DNA of 38,886 bases from Desulfobulbaceae bacterium (GTDB lineage Bacteria > Desulfobacterota > Desulfobulbia > Desulfobulbales > Desulfobulbaceae): positions 1 through 38,886 of the forward strand of contig WFRY01000448.1 in NCBI GenBank assembly GCA_015486315.1, in the 5' to 3' direction. The notes under the pieces were generated by a model. That model worked only from the letters and a program-made list of their open reading frames with translations, ran no database searches and was not told where the DNA came from. The first letter of the stretch is position 1. Each line of letters begins with the position of its first letter. The translations under genes and the position numbers were made by a program. Shown one piece after another: positions 7,636-17,228 of the stretch.

Positions 7636-10152
7636 TCACTTCTTTTTCCTCCGTTTTACCCTGGCCGTCGGTACGGCTTTCCATGGTTCTGCGGGCCAGT
7701 GGTGTTTGGGATAGCGGCCTTTCAGTTCTTTGCGAACCTCAAAATAAGCTGAATTCCAGAAGCCGCGCAGATCGCGGGTCACCTGGACGGGCCTCCGGGC
7801 GGGGGAGAGCAGGTGCAGGACCACCTGGATCCGGCCCCGGCAGACTGTCGGTGTTTCAGCAAGGCCGAACATTTCCTGCAGGCGCACAGCCAGAACCGGA
7901 GGCTGACCGGACTCATACTGCAACTTGACCTTTGATCCGCTCGGCACCCGGATATGGGTCGGCGCGTCACGATCAAGCTGCTGCTGCATTCTAAAATCAA
8001 GTCCCCCAAGCAGAATTTTCTCCACATTCAGGGCACGGCATGCCTTTATACTCTTCACCCCGTGCAGATAAGGTCCAAGCCACTGCTCCAGACCGTCCAG
8101 CAGCCCCTGGTCGGAAAAATCCTGCCAGGGGCCTTCGGGCTGCCACTGTCGCAGACAGCACACCCTGGCCTGCAGCATCCGGGCAGCGGGCGTCCAGTTC
8201 AGCGCATCCGGCCAGAGTTCACGTATCCCGGTTAAAAGGGCTGCAGTCATTGCCGTCAAATCGGGATCAGCACTCTTTTTTTCCTTAACAACCAGTTCCT
8301 GCAGATAGGTACAGCGACGACTGACCACTGACTGCAGGCTACTGTCCCAAAAGACTTCATCACGCTCAGCAAGCGTATCCGCCAATAACTCCAGCACCTC
8401 GTCACGTTCAACAGCTGCAGCCAGATAAATACGCCCGTCACGCCTGCCCGCGTCCAGAGATGCCACCACCAGCCACTCTGAGGCAGCCAGGGCATCATGA
8501 TCCTGTAATCGTCCGCCTCGACCGGATGCCAGCTTATAACCAGGACCTGCCTGCGAACGCCGAAGCGCAACTCTATCCGGATAGGCCAGTGCCAGCAATC
8601 CGCCGGTGGACAACTCTCTATCGCGCACTGATTGATCTCCCTGCAGGCGCTCCCTCAGCTGACGACTCACCCGGTCCACCCGGACGCATCCGCCCGGATG
8701 CCCGCCCATACTGTGGACAGCAGCCATCCCCTGACTGCGAAAACGCTGCAGACAGTACAACCGGTTATCAAGATCAGCCCCCTCACTTGTTAAAAGCACA
8801 TCACGTTCCGAGAGCAACGCTGCCAGATCAACCGCCTGACGCCGGTTTTTTCTGCCTGCAAGGAGTACCATTGCCGCTAATCTGGGGTGCAGGGGAAGGC
8901 CGGCCATTTTGCGTCCCGGTTGTGTTATCATGCCGGATTCATCTATCGCGCCCAGGCGGAGAAGCAGTTCTCTCCCCTGTTGAAAAGAAGACACCGGCGG
9001 CATATCCAGCCAGAAAAGCTGTGCCGGATCCTGTACCCCCCAGTTGGCAAGCTCCAGCGCAAGGGGAGCCAGATCAGCCTGACGAATTTCCGGCAGATCA
9101 TATTGCTGCAACCCGGCGTCAACCCCCATGTTCCACAACCGATAACAGGTTCCAGGACCAAGCCGCCCGGCCCGTCCCGCCCGCTGCTCTGCCGAGGCCC
9201 GGGAGATTCGGACAGTTTCCAGCCGGGAAAGACCGGAGTTACCATCAAAGCGGGGAACCCGTTTCCAGCCGCAGTCAACAACCACCGTGATCCCCTCAAT
9301 GGTGACACTGGTCTCGGCAATGGTGGTCGCTAAAATAATTCTCTGCAGGCCGGTGGGATCAGGACGAATAGCCTGTTCCTGTGCTGCAGCTTTCAGGCTG
9401 CCGTGCAGCGGCCGGACAACAGAACCGTCAAGGCCGGAGAGCAGCCGCTGTACCCGGTTGATCTCCCCGACCCCGGGCAGAAAGACAAGAATATCTCCTT
9501 TTTCCCCGGCCAGTATCCTGTGGAGCGCCCGCGCAGTCATGCGGGAGAGATGATCCGGCCTTGAGGAATCAAACTGCGGTAAAGGAGGAAGGTATTCCAC
9601 TGCCACCGGATACATCCGTCCCTGCCCTCTGATAATCGGAGCACCACCCAACAGCCCGCTGACAGGTTCCGCATCCATGGTTGCCGACATCACCAGCACC
9701 CGAAGATCATCTCGCAGCCCGGAAATCATGTCCAGGCAGAGGGCAAGGGCCAGGTCCGAGTCCAGGCTTCGTTCGTGGAACTCATCAAAGATAACAAGTC
9801 CGATATCCGCCAGTTCCGGGTCCCGCTGCAGCCTGCGGGTAAGGATACCTTCGGTGATCACCTCCACCCGTGTTGCAGATGATACTCTGCGGTCAAAACG
9901 TACCTGGTAGCCCACGGTTGTCCCCACCTTTTCCGCCAACTGCCTGCTCATATACTGGGCAGCGAGACGGGCTGCAATCCGGCGGGGTTCAAGCAGGAGA
10001 ATTTTTTTTCCGCCCAGCCAGGCAGCATTGCGCAACACCAGCGGGACCAGGGTTGTCTTGCCTGAACCCGGCGGGGCCACCAGAACAGCGGAATGATCCT
10101 CTGCCAGGGCCTGTTTGAGCCGGGGAATAATTTCTTCTACGGGGAGGGACAT
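7636..10152 (-). CDS. hrpB: ATP-dependent RNA helicase HrpB
   Basis: 'APPGSGKTTLVPLVL', 'DEFHERSLDSDLALAL', HrpB-type C-terminal region; 838 aa. Confidence 0.95.
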   Translation of the reverse strand: MSLPVEEIIPRLKQALAEDHSAVLVAPPGSGKTTLVPLVLRNAAWLGGKKILLLEPRRIAARLAAQYMSRQLAEKVGTTVGYQVRFDRRVSSATRVEVITEGILTRRLQRDPELADIGLVIFDEFHERSLDSDLALALCLDMISGLRDDLRVLVMSATMDAEPVSGLLGGAPIIRGQGRMYPVAVEYLPPLPQFDSSRPDHLSRMTARALHRILAGEKGDILVFLPGVGEINRVQRLLSGLDGSVVRPLHGSLKAAAQEQAIRPDPTGLQRIILATTIAETSVTIEGITVVVDCGWKRVPRFDGNSGLSRLETVRISRASAEQRAGRAGRLGPGTCYRLWNMGVDAGLQQYDLPEIRQADLAPLALELANWGVQDPAQLFWLDMPPVSSFQQGRELLLRLGAIDESGMITQPGRKMAGLPLHPRLAAMVLLAGRKNRRQAVDLAALLSERDVLLTSEGADLDNRLYCLQRFRSQGMAAVHSMGGHPGGCVRVDRVSRQLRERLQGDQSVRDRELSTGGLLALAYPDRVALRRSQAGPGYKLASGRGGRLQDHDALAASEWLVVASLDAGRRDGRIYLAAAVERDEVLELLADTLAERDEVFWDSSLQSVVSRRCTYLQELVVKEKKSADPDLTAMTAALLTGIRELWPDALNWTPAARMLQARVCCLRQWQPEGPWQDFSDQGLLDGLEQWLGPYLHGVKSIKACRALNVEKILLGGLDFRMQQQLDRDAPTHIRVPSGSKVKLQYESGQPPVLAVRLQEMFGLAETPTVCRGRIQVVLHLLSPARRPVQVTRDLRGFWNSAYFEVRKELKGRYPKHHWPAEPWKAVPTARVKRRKKK

Positions 10153-10188
10153 GGACTGTACCCGTCAGGCCGCAGGCGCTTTCCAGGT

Positions 10189-10246
10189 AAGCGCTTCATT
10201 AACAACACTCTTGACATGATAACACTTTGGAATGCAGGCGTTGCAG
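10189..10246. repeat. Dispersed intergenic repeat, copy A
   Basis: gcgcttcattaacaacactcttgacatgataac...aggcgtt; matches 21337-21391. Confidence 0.6.
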
Positions 10247-10268
10247 AAGCGCTGACATCTCCAACCCC

Positions 10269-11666
10269 TCATTCCCGGCCCCAGCGGGCAAACATCTCGG
10301 TTCGGGCGACTGCAGAACGCCTGAGCACCGGAATTTTGACATCAACGTAATCAATAACCAATGCTTTTTTTCCCTCTGCCGGCCGCATGACCCTGCCCAC
10401 GACCTGAAGCAGACGTCCTTCAAACTTGATGGGAGTGGCCAGCACCAGAGTGGACAGTCCGGAACAGTCAAAACCTTCTCCTATCAGCTGCAGGGTGGAC
10501 AACAGCACCTGTACCTCTCCTCCCTGGACACGGTCGACAATCCGGCTCCGCTGATCCGGGGGTGTGCGGCCGGTGAGCAGTTCTGTTTCAACGCCACTGT
10601 CCTGCAGCTTGTCCGATAATATCCCGCAGTGGGCAACCCGGTCTGAGACCACAAGTACCGTACCGCTATGCCCTTTCAGGATCATGGCCGTAATATCGGC
10701 GGCAATCCGGCTGTTCCGTTCCTCGTTCTTTGCCAGGGCTTTGATCAGCCTGGCATACTCGCCCCGATAACCGTAGGAAAACGCTGTTTCACGCTGGACA
10801 AAATCAGGCCGAACCACAGCACCGCTGTCTGCAAGTATCCTGTCGTCTACGGCATGGACGCGATCCCCCATATAGGTATAGATCAATTTCGTCATCCCAT
10901 CTTCACGACGAAATGCGGTTGCGGAAAGCCCGAGCATATAAAAGGCATCAAAACCGGTGACCACCTCGGTAAACAGACTGGCCGGCACCCGATGGCACTC
11001 ATCAACAATAATCTGGCCGAAATGGGGAGATAACTCCTGCAGCCGTTTGCGGACAGTGTTGACAATTGCCACGGTAATCGACTGCAGATCAAAACGCCCT
11101 CCCCCTGCCTGACCGGCTTTCAGCCCTAAAAAATCGTCAATCCGCTCCATCCACTGGTGCTGCAGTTCCCTGGAATGAACAATAATAATGGTCGGCTGTC
11201 GGCGTTGGGCAATTACATTCAGGGCCATTACAGTCTTCCCGGAACCGGTACCGGCCTCCAACACGCCAAAGGAACGCTGCACCACATCGTGTACAGCCTG
11301 CTGCTGATATGGTCGCAGTTCGCCTGTAAAAGAGATGTCGATCTCAACCAGCTTTCGCCTGTTATCTATAATCTCCGGTATAACACCGAGATGCTTCCTG
11401 CAGAGCTGCACGGCCCTGTTGCCGAAACCGCGGGGAAAAATAAGTGTATCCCCCTGCTCACGGTAAAAATACAACTTGGGTTTAAGCTGCCTGCCGACCC
11501 AGCGGGAATACCGTCTGGCATCCATGTACTTTGGATTATTGACTGTCAACCGGGCGCGGATTGCGGCCTGCAGCCTCTCGGGAGCGCCGCGCAGAAAACA
11601 TTCCGAGCTGATCTCAAGTATGGGTGGTGCTGCAGCCTTGCCCTGTTCTGTAATATCTGCTACCAT
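10269..11666 (-). CDS. DEAD/DEAH-box helicase, XPB/RAD25-like superfamily II
   Basis: 'GVLEAGTGSGKTVMALNVI', 'IIVDECHRVPA', 'LGLSATAFR', 'QVVGRVMRP'. Confidence 0.92.
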   Translation of the reverse strand: MVADITEQGKAAAPPILEISSECFLRGAPERLQAAIRARLTVNNPKYMDARRYSRWVGRQLKPKLYFYREQGDTLIFPRGFGNRAVQLCRKHLGVIPEIIDNRRKLVEIDISFTGELRPYQQQAVHDVVQRSFGVLEAGTGSGKTVMALNVIAQRRQPTIIIVHSRELQHQWMERIDDFLGLKAGQAGGGRFDLQSITVAIVNTVRKRLQELSPHFGQIIVDECHRVPASLFTEVVTGFDAFYMLGLSATAFRREDGMTKLIYTYMGDRVHAVDDRILADSGAVVRPDFVQRETAFSYGYRGEYARLIKALAKNEERNSRIAADITAMILKGHSGTVLVVSDRVAHCGILSDKLQDSGVETELLTGRTPPDQRSRIVDRVQGGEVQVLLSTLQLIGEGFDCSGLSTLVLATPIKFEGRLLQVVGRVMRPAEGKKALVIDYVDVKIPVLRRSAVARTEMFARWGRE

Positions 11667-11764
11667 TTTATCTGCTCAAGCGATGGTATTCCCTGAGCAT
11701 TAATACACAGGTATATCATCGCTGATGCTCTGCTTAGAATTCGGTCAAAAATAACTTCATAGAA

Positions 11765-12649
11765 ATGCCCAATACCCTTGCCCATTTCGGTATCCAGACC
11801 CTGGCCTGCAAGGCCGTCTCCCGTTCGGCGGATGTCAAATGGATCGGCCTGGGCTGCCTGATTCCCGACCTGCCATGGATTGAACAACGGCTGATCCATC
11901 CCCTGAACATAGTCGACCCGATCAACCTGCGGCTGTATGTGATTATCCAGTCCAGCCTGTTCTTCAGCCTGCTCTTTGCAGCAGCGGTCAGCCTGCAGGT
12001 TAAACGCAGCCGGCCACTCTTTTTCCTGCTTGGCTTCAACTGCTTACTCCACCTGCTGCTGGACCCGACCCAGATCAAGTGGGCCAACGGTACTCATCTA
12101 CTGGCTCCATTTTCCTGGCAGCTGACCACCTTTGCCTGGTATTGGCCTGAACAGCTGCCGTCCCTGCTGCTTACCCTGGCAGGCCTGATTATCTTTTCCC
12201 TCTATGCGTGGAAAGATCGGCAGCGGGAGATACTGTTTTTCCGGGACAGAAAACGTCAGAGCGCCGGTTTGCTGTTGTTGGCCATCTACCTGCTGTGCCC
12301 CCTGATCATGCTCAACGAACCACTTGCAGCCGACAATCATTTTACCGCCACCCTGCAAAGCAGCAACCGTACAGGGACCTTCATAGAGATAGATCGCAAG
12401 CCTTACCAGGCTGCAACCCACACCATCATGACCCTGTCGGACGAACAGCTGAAGGTTCAGGGCGACAGGTTACCGGAACATGATGCCAGGCTCTCAATAC
12501 AGGGACATTTTATCGACAACAACACCATACTCATTTCAAAATACCATGTCCACAGTCCCATGCGTGATATCTACTCGAAGATCGGCATCAGCATGCTGAC
12601 GGCAAGCTGGCTGCTTGCACTCTTCGACAAACGTATTAGAATAGTTTGA
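11765..12649 (+). CDS. YdjM/DUF457-like membrane-bound metal-dependent hydrolase family protein
   Basis: 'MPNTLAHFGIQTLACKAVSRSADVKWIGLGCLIPDLPW' His/Asp motifs, multiple TM segments. Confidence 0.75.
   Translation: MPNTLAHFGIQTLACKAVSRSADVKWIGLGCLIPDLPWIEQRLIHPLNIVDPINLRLYVIIQSSLFFSLLFAAAVSLQVKRSRPLFFLLGFNCLLHLLLDPTQIKWANGTHLLAPFSWQLTTFAWYWPEQLPSLLLTLAGLIIFSLYAWKDRQREILFFRDRKRQSAGLLLLAIYLLCPLIMLNEPLAADNHFTATLQSSNRTGTFIEIDRKPYQAATHTIMTLSDEQLKVQGDRLPEHDARLSIQGHFIDNNTILISKYHVHSPMRDIYSKIGISMLTASWLLALFDKRIRIV
12313..12647. repeat. Parent copy of the direct repeat flanking the island
   Basis: Matches 19679-19885 apart from a 128-bp deletion and one substitution. Confidence 0.95.
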
Positions 12650-12765
12650 TTAAAAACAGACAGGGGATTAAGTATCACCTGTGGGTAGATGTAATTCCAA
12701 AAATTATGTAAGCAGTGCCTGATAATTTGTTGGAAAAAAACCTTCAACGGGGTACTATTTATATA

Positions 12766-12783
12766 TTGGTCATTAATGATCAA
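12766..12783. promoter_or_regulatory. Near-perfect 18-bp palindrome TTGGTCATTAATGATCAA upstream of the secreted protein (operator-like)
   Basis: Single non-complementary pair; ~30 nt upstream of the start codon. Confidence 0.4.
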
Positions 12784-12813
12784 TTAACACTATTTTTGCT
12801 GGAGGGTTTGGTG

Positions 12814-13389
12814 ATGCAGGGTAATAAAAAGGCAGACAAGCAAAATGTACCTGAAAGTCAGGAAAGAAGAACGGCAATAAAAAAGATAGCCGTTGGCGTT
12901 GGTGTTCTTGCCGGTTACAGTGTTCTGCCGGAAAAATGGACCCAGCCGATTGTCGGCCAGATTGCCTTACCTGCCCACGCCGCGACGAGCGGGATCATAA
13001 TAAATGACCCGTGCACCGTTACCTTGTTAAGCGGCGACCAGTCAAGCGCCACCGTTACTATCCGGGTGGAAGGTTTTGTTACCCCACCTACAGCCAACCT
13101 GCCGACAACGATTGTAGCCCAGGGCACCATAACGGCTACTACCGCTACAGCAGCAGATGGTACATTTACCGGGGACCTCACCGTCAATGGTGGCCCGGGT
13201 ATCACTTCGGTTTCAGTGGTCACCACTGTTACCGGAGCAGACGGTACAGCAAGCTGTTCAATAGCCATTCCGGCGACACCGACGACTTCCACGACCTCTG
13301 CTCCGGGGACGAGCACGACAACAACTACGACACGGATACCGACTACGCCACCGATGCCCACAGAGATACCAACTACAGGGCTACCTTGA
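12814..13389 (+). CDS. Small secreted protein with twin-Arg-containing leader, 'PEKWTQPIVGQIALPAHAATS' motif and Thr/Pro/Ser-rich tail; candidate substrate of the island
   Basis: SD ggagg at 12801; 'ERRTAIKKIAVGVGVLAGYSVLPEKWTQPIVGQIALPAHA', C-terminal 'TPTTSTTSAPGTSTTTTTTRIPTTPPMPTEIPTTGLP'. Confidence 0.7.
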   Translation: MQGNKKADKQNVPESQERRTAIKKIAVGVGVLAGYSVLPEKWTQPIVGQIALPAHAATSGIIINDPCTVTLLSGDQSSATVTIRVEGFVTPPTANLPTTIVAQGTITATTATAADGTFTGDLTVNGGPGITSVSVVTTVTGADGTASCSIAIPATPTTSTTSAPGTSTTTTTTRIPTTPPMPTEIPTTGLP

Positions 13390-13408
13390 TCCAGGTGACT
13401 TCTCAATA

Positions 13409-13452
13409 GAAAAAAAGAGGTACGATTCTTCTGGATCGTACCTCTTTTTTTA
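13409..13452. terminator. Rho-independent (bidirectional) terminator
   Basis: aaaaaaagaggtacgat-tcttctgg-atcgtacctctttttttat. Confidence 0.92.
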
Positions 13453-13497
13453 TGTCCATCTCACCAACCCATAATTTTACCACCCACCTGAGCAGCA

Positions 13498-15312
13498 ATG
13501 TCTGAAAAATTCCTTTGCTTTGGCGGCCAAACACTGGCAATCCGATATCCGCTCCAGGCAGCCGCTGTCATCGACTTTACCTTTCTTGACTTTGAAGAAG
13601 GGGATGCGAACGATGCAACCACAATTCTTGAAGTCAGATATGATGAAACAAAAAAACGATTTTCTGTAACAGACGATGGAGAAGGGATTGGGGCAAACCT
13701 TAATCAAGGGGACCTTGCCCTGCTGCTTCTGACCAGAAGTACTTATTCACTCGTCCATGATATCAGCGGGGGGTTGGCTGTCCATGGGGCGGCCGTGCAG
13801 AGAGGCGGTAATGCTGTCCTCATACCGGGCAAAAGCGGCCTTGGCAAAAGCATGCTGACGACCTGGCTTCTTGCGCGAGGTTACGGTTACCTGACAGACG
13901 AGTTGGTCTATTTTCCGGATGATACAGATCATTTCAATGCACTTGTCCGACCACTTCACATAAAGCACTCGGGTCAGTCTGTTATTGAGGATTTTACCCC
14001 ACTCCAAAACAGGAAGGATCGTGTCCTCCAAAATAATACCGGCACCCTGTTTTCACATAGGATTTTTCATAATCAATCGACCCGGACCACATCTCAACTC
14101 TCTCTTCTTCTTTTTATAGAATACAATCGACATACTGCTCTTTCTCTTGACGTCATAAGTCCTGCCCGGGCGGCACAACAACTTATGGGCTGTCTCGTCA
14201 ACGGTCGTAATCTTAAACTGCACGGTTTCAGCCAGGTCGCCTCACTTACACGGCAGATCCCTGCTCTGACTCTTCAATACAGCAACCTGGATCAACTTGA
14301 AAACATACTGAAACCGATCATCGATTTTGTGCTTGCTACCGGCTGCAGTCCCTCTTCCCTCCAGGGATTCATCAGAGCTTTTCATCGTCTCACCTCAAAG
14401 CAACCCACTCCGGTCGCAAGCATAAAAGATTCTGCCCCGGTCTTTCCCATTCAAAAAGCTACTCCACTGAAAAAAAGAAAAAAACTTACCATCGGCATGG
14501 CTACCTATGACGATTATGACGGGGTATACTTTTCCAGCCAGGCACTGCGGATGTATCATCCCGAGGTTACCGAAGACAGTGAAATCCTCGTTATAGATAA
14601 CCATCCGGATGGTCCCTGTGGGGAAAGTTTAAAAAAACTTGATGGGTCCATTGAGGGGTACCGCTATCTACCGTTGCAAGACAAACAGGGAACCGCCGTG
14701 AGAGATTATATTTTTCACCATGCTGTAGGTGATTATGTCCTCTGCATGGATTGCCATGTTTTTATTGTTCCCGGTGCCATCAGAAAATTGATAAACTATT
14801 TTGATGCAAATCCAGGTTGTAGAGATCTGTTGCAGGGCCCCATGATCCACGACGACCTGAAGAAACTATCCACCCATTTTGAACCGATCTGGCGGAAAGG
14901 AATGTACGGAACCTGGGGGCATGATCCACGAGGTGAGAACCGGGAAGGCGATTCATTTGAGATTCCAATGCAGGGCCTTGGCGTCTTTGCCTGCAGTAAA
15001 GATGCCTGGCCGGGATTTAATCAACGCTTTCGTGGCTTTGGTGGTGAAGAGGGGTATATCCACGAAAAATTTCGTCAGGCAGGTGGCCAAACCATCTGCC
15101 TGCCCTTTTTGCGCTGGCTTCACCGCTTTGCCAGACCACTTGGGGTTCCCTATCCGATTCAGTGGGAAGATCGTATACGAAATTATTTAATCGGTTTTGC
15201 TGAACTCGGATTAGATATCGAGCCTGTTAAAGAGCACTTCAGTGAGTTGCTTGGTAAAGAGGTTATGAAAAATATTTATGAAAAAATTAAAAACAAAGAA
15301 AGAACTACCTGA
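13498..15312 (+). CDS. Fusion: N-terminal HprK-related P-loop kinase plus C-terminal family-2-like glycosyltransferase
   Basis: 'HGAAVQRGGNAVLIPGKSGLGKSMLTTWLLARGYGYLTDELVYF' (Walker A, TDELV); 'KKLTIGMATYDDYDGVYFSSQALRMYHPEVTEDSEILVIDNHPDG' GT2-like start; 'YVLCMDCHVFIVPGAI'. Confidence 0.8.
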   Translation: MSEKFLCFGGQTLAIRYPLQAAAVIDFTFLDFEEGDANDATTILEVRYDETKKRFSVTDDGEGIGANLNQGDLALLLLTRSTYSLVHDISGGLAVHGAAVQRGGNAVLIPGKSGLGKSMLTTWLLARGYGYLTDELVYFPDDTDHFNALVRPLHIKHSGQSVIEDFTPLQNRKDRVLQNNTGTLFSHRIFHNQSTRTTSQLSLLLFIEYNRHTALSLDVISPARAAQQLMGCLVNGRNLKLHGFSQVASLTRQIPALTLQYSNLDQLENILKPIIDFVLATGCSPSSLQGFIRAFHRLTSKQPTPVASIKDSAPVFPIQKATPLKKRKKLTIGMATYDDYDGVYFSSQALRMYHPEVTEDSEILVIDNHPDGPCGESLKKLDGSIEGYRYLPLQDKQGTAVRDYIFHHAVGDYVLCMDCHVFIVPGAIRKLINYFDANPGCRDLLQGPMIHDDLKKLSTHFEPIWRKGMYGTWGHDPRGENREGDSFEIPMQGLGVFACSKDAWPGFNQRFRGFGGEEGYIHEKFRQAGGQTICLPFLRWLHRFARPLGVPYPIQWEDRIRNYLIGFAELGLDIEPVKEHFSELLGKEVMKNIYEKIKNKERTT

Positions 15313-16528
15313 ACTTTCTATACATGCCGACAGCGAGTCTTTTGACATTCGCTACTCTATTGTTTATCGTTTTTTGGTTATCACCAGCGGGCAGTGAATT
15401 TTCCTTAATATAAATGTTCCAATAAAGTTTAATCCACCAGAAAATATGCATGGGATGACGTACCAATCTGCTCCAGATGTAAGATAGCTGATTCTCTGGG
15501 CTGTAATACATTAACATCCACCATTGGCCGGGAAAAAAGGTATGGTGTAAAATCTCCATCAACCCTTTTTCCCTCTGCTCAGACAGCCGAAAGTGAGGCC
15601 ACCCCGTAAAACGCTCCCCCACCTCTGAAGGGATAGCTCTCTTGTTACAGGGAATAATCTTCAACACCTCGTCATTCCAAGGAGTTATGTAGTGAAACAG
15701 AGGTAATGCCTTGAAAAGTTGCGGATACACTGATTTAATCTTCACCCAGTCTATTTCTTCAAATTTTTCCTCAACAAGGCTGACAATATCAGCCACGGAT
15801 ATCAGCTTGTACGACTCATAGGTCAGAGGTGCATGAAATCCGTGCTGATACAGATGCCAGAGCATTTCCTCGGTTGCAAGCGTATACGCCTTAACTCCAT
15901 CTATATCAAAACTGAGAGCGTCCGGGTAAAGTTCCGCAAAGGGCAGGGGCTGGTAGTAAGGCGGACAGTTGGGAAAAAGGTCGTGGTGCAGTTCAACACA
16001 TACCTGTAAACCGTCAACACTATGATAAAGGGGGGGCAAATGAAAATGATCTTTCGGGATAGCTGCTGTGGATGCCCTGAAACCTTTTTTTTGTAAGAAT
16101 GCATGAGCGCTCTGTACATCTTCTTTGGCGAGCAAAAGATCGATATCGCGCATGGGTCGCAGGCCGGGATCCGGGTAAAGAGTCCGGCAAAGAGCTGCTC
16201 CTTTCAGGACAAGGCTTGGCATACCTTCTTCTTCCAGCAGCTCCAGCATATGGCGAAGGCACTGAACAAGAAGAGTATTTGCCTGTCGATGGCGAAGGCT
16301 TAAAAATCTCAGCCCTCGGAGGAATGAATCCGGCAGCGTTTCCTCAAGGGAAGCAAGGTGCCTGTGTAATAGCGGCCCCATCCCCTGTTCTTCCGCCTTG
16401 CTCAGCAGCAATTCATCCCATTTGCTGAAAGTGGCGCAGGCTGTAACAAGGTTGTGGTGCTGAACCGGATGTTGCCGGACCCTGGCACAGAGGTTTAAAA
16501 TTTGAATATCCGTACTTGTTTTTGTCAC
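15305..16528 (-). CDS. Nucleotidyltransferase family protein (NTP_transf_5-like)
   Basis: 'LVLKGAALCRTLYPDPGLRPMRDIDLLLAKEDV' nucleotidyltransferase core. Confidence 0.82.
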   Translation of the reverse strand: MTKTSTDIQILNLCARVRQHPVQHHNLVTACATFSKWDELLLSKAEEQGMGPLLHRHLASLEETLPDSFLRGLRFLSLRHRQANTLLVQCLRHMLELLEEEGMPSLVLKGAALCRTLYPDPGLRPMRDIDLLLAKEDVQSAHAFLQKKGFRASTAAIPKDHFHLPPLYHSVDGLQVCVELHHDLFPNCPPYYQPLPFAELYPDALSFDIDGVKAYTLATEEMLWHLYQHGFHAPLTYESYKLISVADIVSLVEEKFEEIDWVKIKSVYPQLFKALPLFHYITPWNDEVLKIIPCNKRAIPSEVGERFTGWPHFRLSEQREKGLMEILHHTFFPGQWWMLMYYSPENQLSYIWSRLVRHPMHIFWWIKLYWNIYIKENSLPAGDNQKTINNRVANVKRLAVGMYRKFR

Positions 16529-16571
16529 CAGTCCACACCGTTACTTTGAGATTCAGGACCAGCCATCTCAG

Positions 16572-17228
16572 CTATACTATCGGCTTCTGGATTTCAACAT
16601 CAAACGAATAGCCAAATGTTTCAAAGTCTTCAGCAAACAGGTCCTGTATGATATGAATGCTTTGGGGAGAAGTATAGTGCTCAACAACCGGCATGTCACT
16701 CAACTCCGGATGTCGGTATGTGTTATGATGCTCCAGGCTTGAGGTGATTTTTAACTGCTTTCGAACTGAATCAAGTGACTGTGGCAGCCTTTCAAAATGT
16801 GCTATCCGGTCGCAAACATTTTCACCATCTATTTTTGTGTAACATACCTGGGGAATATAATGCGATCCTTTCAGTACTTTTTTTGATTGAATCTTCCCGG
16901 GAAGCTGTTCGATAAATTGCGTAAAACTTCCAAATTGCCGTTGATGATAGCCATACAGATAGAAGTAGACTGAAACCATACGCGCAAATGGATTACGAAC
17001 AACTGTAAACTTATAATACCGATAGAACAGTTGATCGCCGACCAATCGCCTGATTGTCTCTGCTGTAGCATGCTGTAAGTATATCTTCTCTGTTGCATCC
17101 CAACCAAACATCTTGTCATGGTCTGCGATTCGGAAATCAAGCTCTTCATCGTGCAACATTCTTTCGACAGAGACACCGGCAGTCTTGCCTATGTGTAAAA
17201 AAATCGTTTCCAGATTATGGAAGATCAT
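16572..17228 (-). CDS. Sulfotransferase family protein (Sulfotransfer_2-like)
   Basis: 'IFLHIGKTAGVSVERML' 5'-PSB and 'FTVVRNPFARMVSVYFYLYG' 3'-PB PAPS-binding motifs. Confidence 0.85.
   Translation of the reverse strand: MIFHNLETIFLHIGKTAGVSVERMLHDEELDFRIADHDKMFGWDATEKIYLQHATAETIRRLVGDQLFYRYYKFTVVRNPFARMVSVYFYLYGYHQRQFGSFTQFIEQLPGKIQSKKVLKGSHYIPQVCYTKIDGENVCDRIAHFERLPQSLDSVRKQLKITSSLEHHNTYRHPELSDMPVVEHYTSPQSIHIIQDLFAEDFETFGYSFDVEIQKPIV

Noticed and set aside
8460-9290. 276-aa forward ORF opposite hrpB
   Set aside because: Pro/Arg-rich shadow ORF antisense to a clear HrpB helicase; no recognisable motifs.
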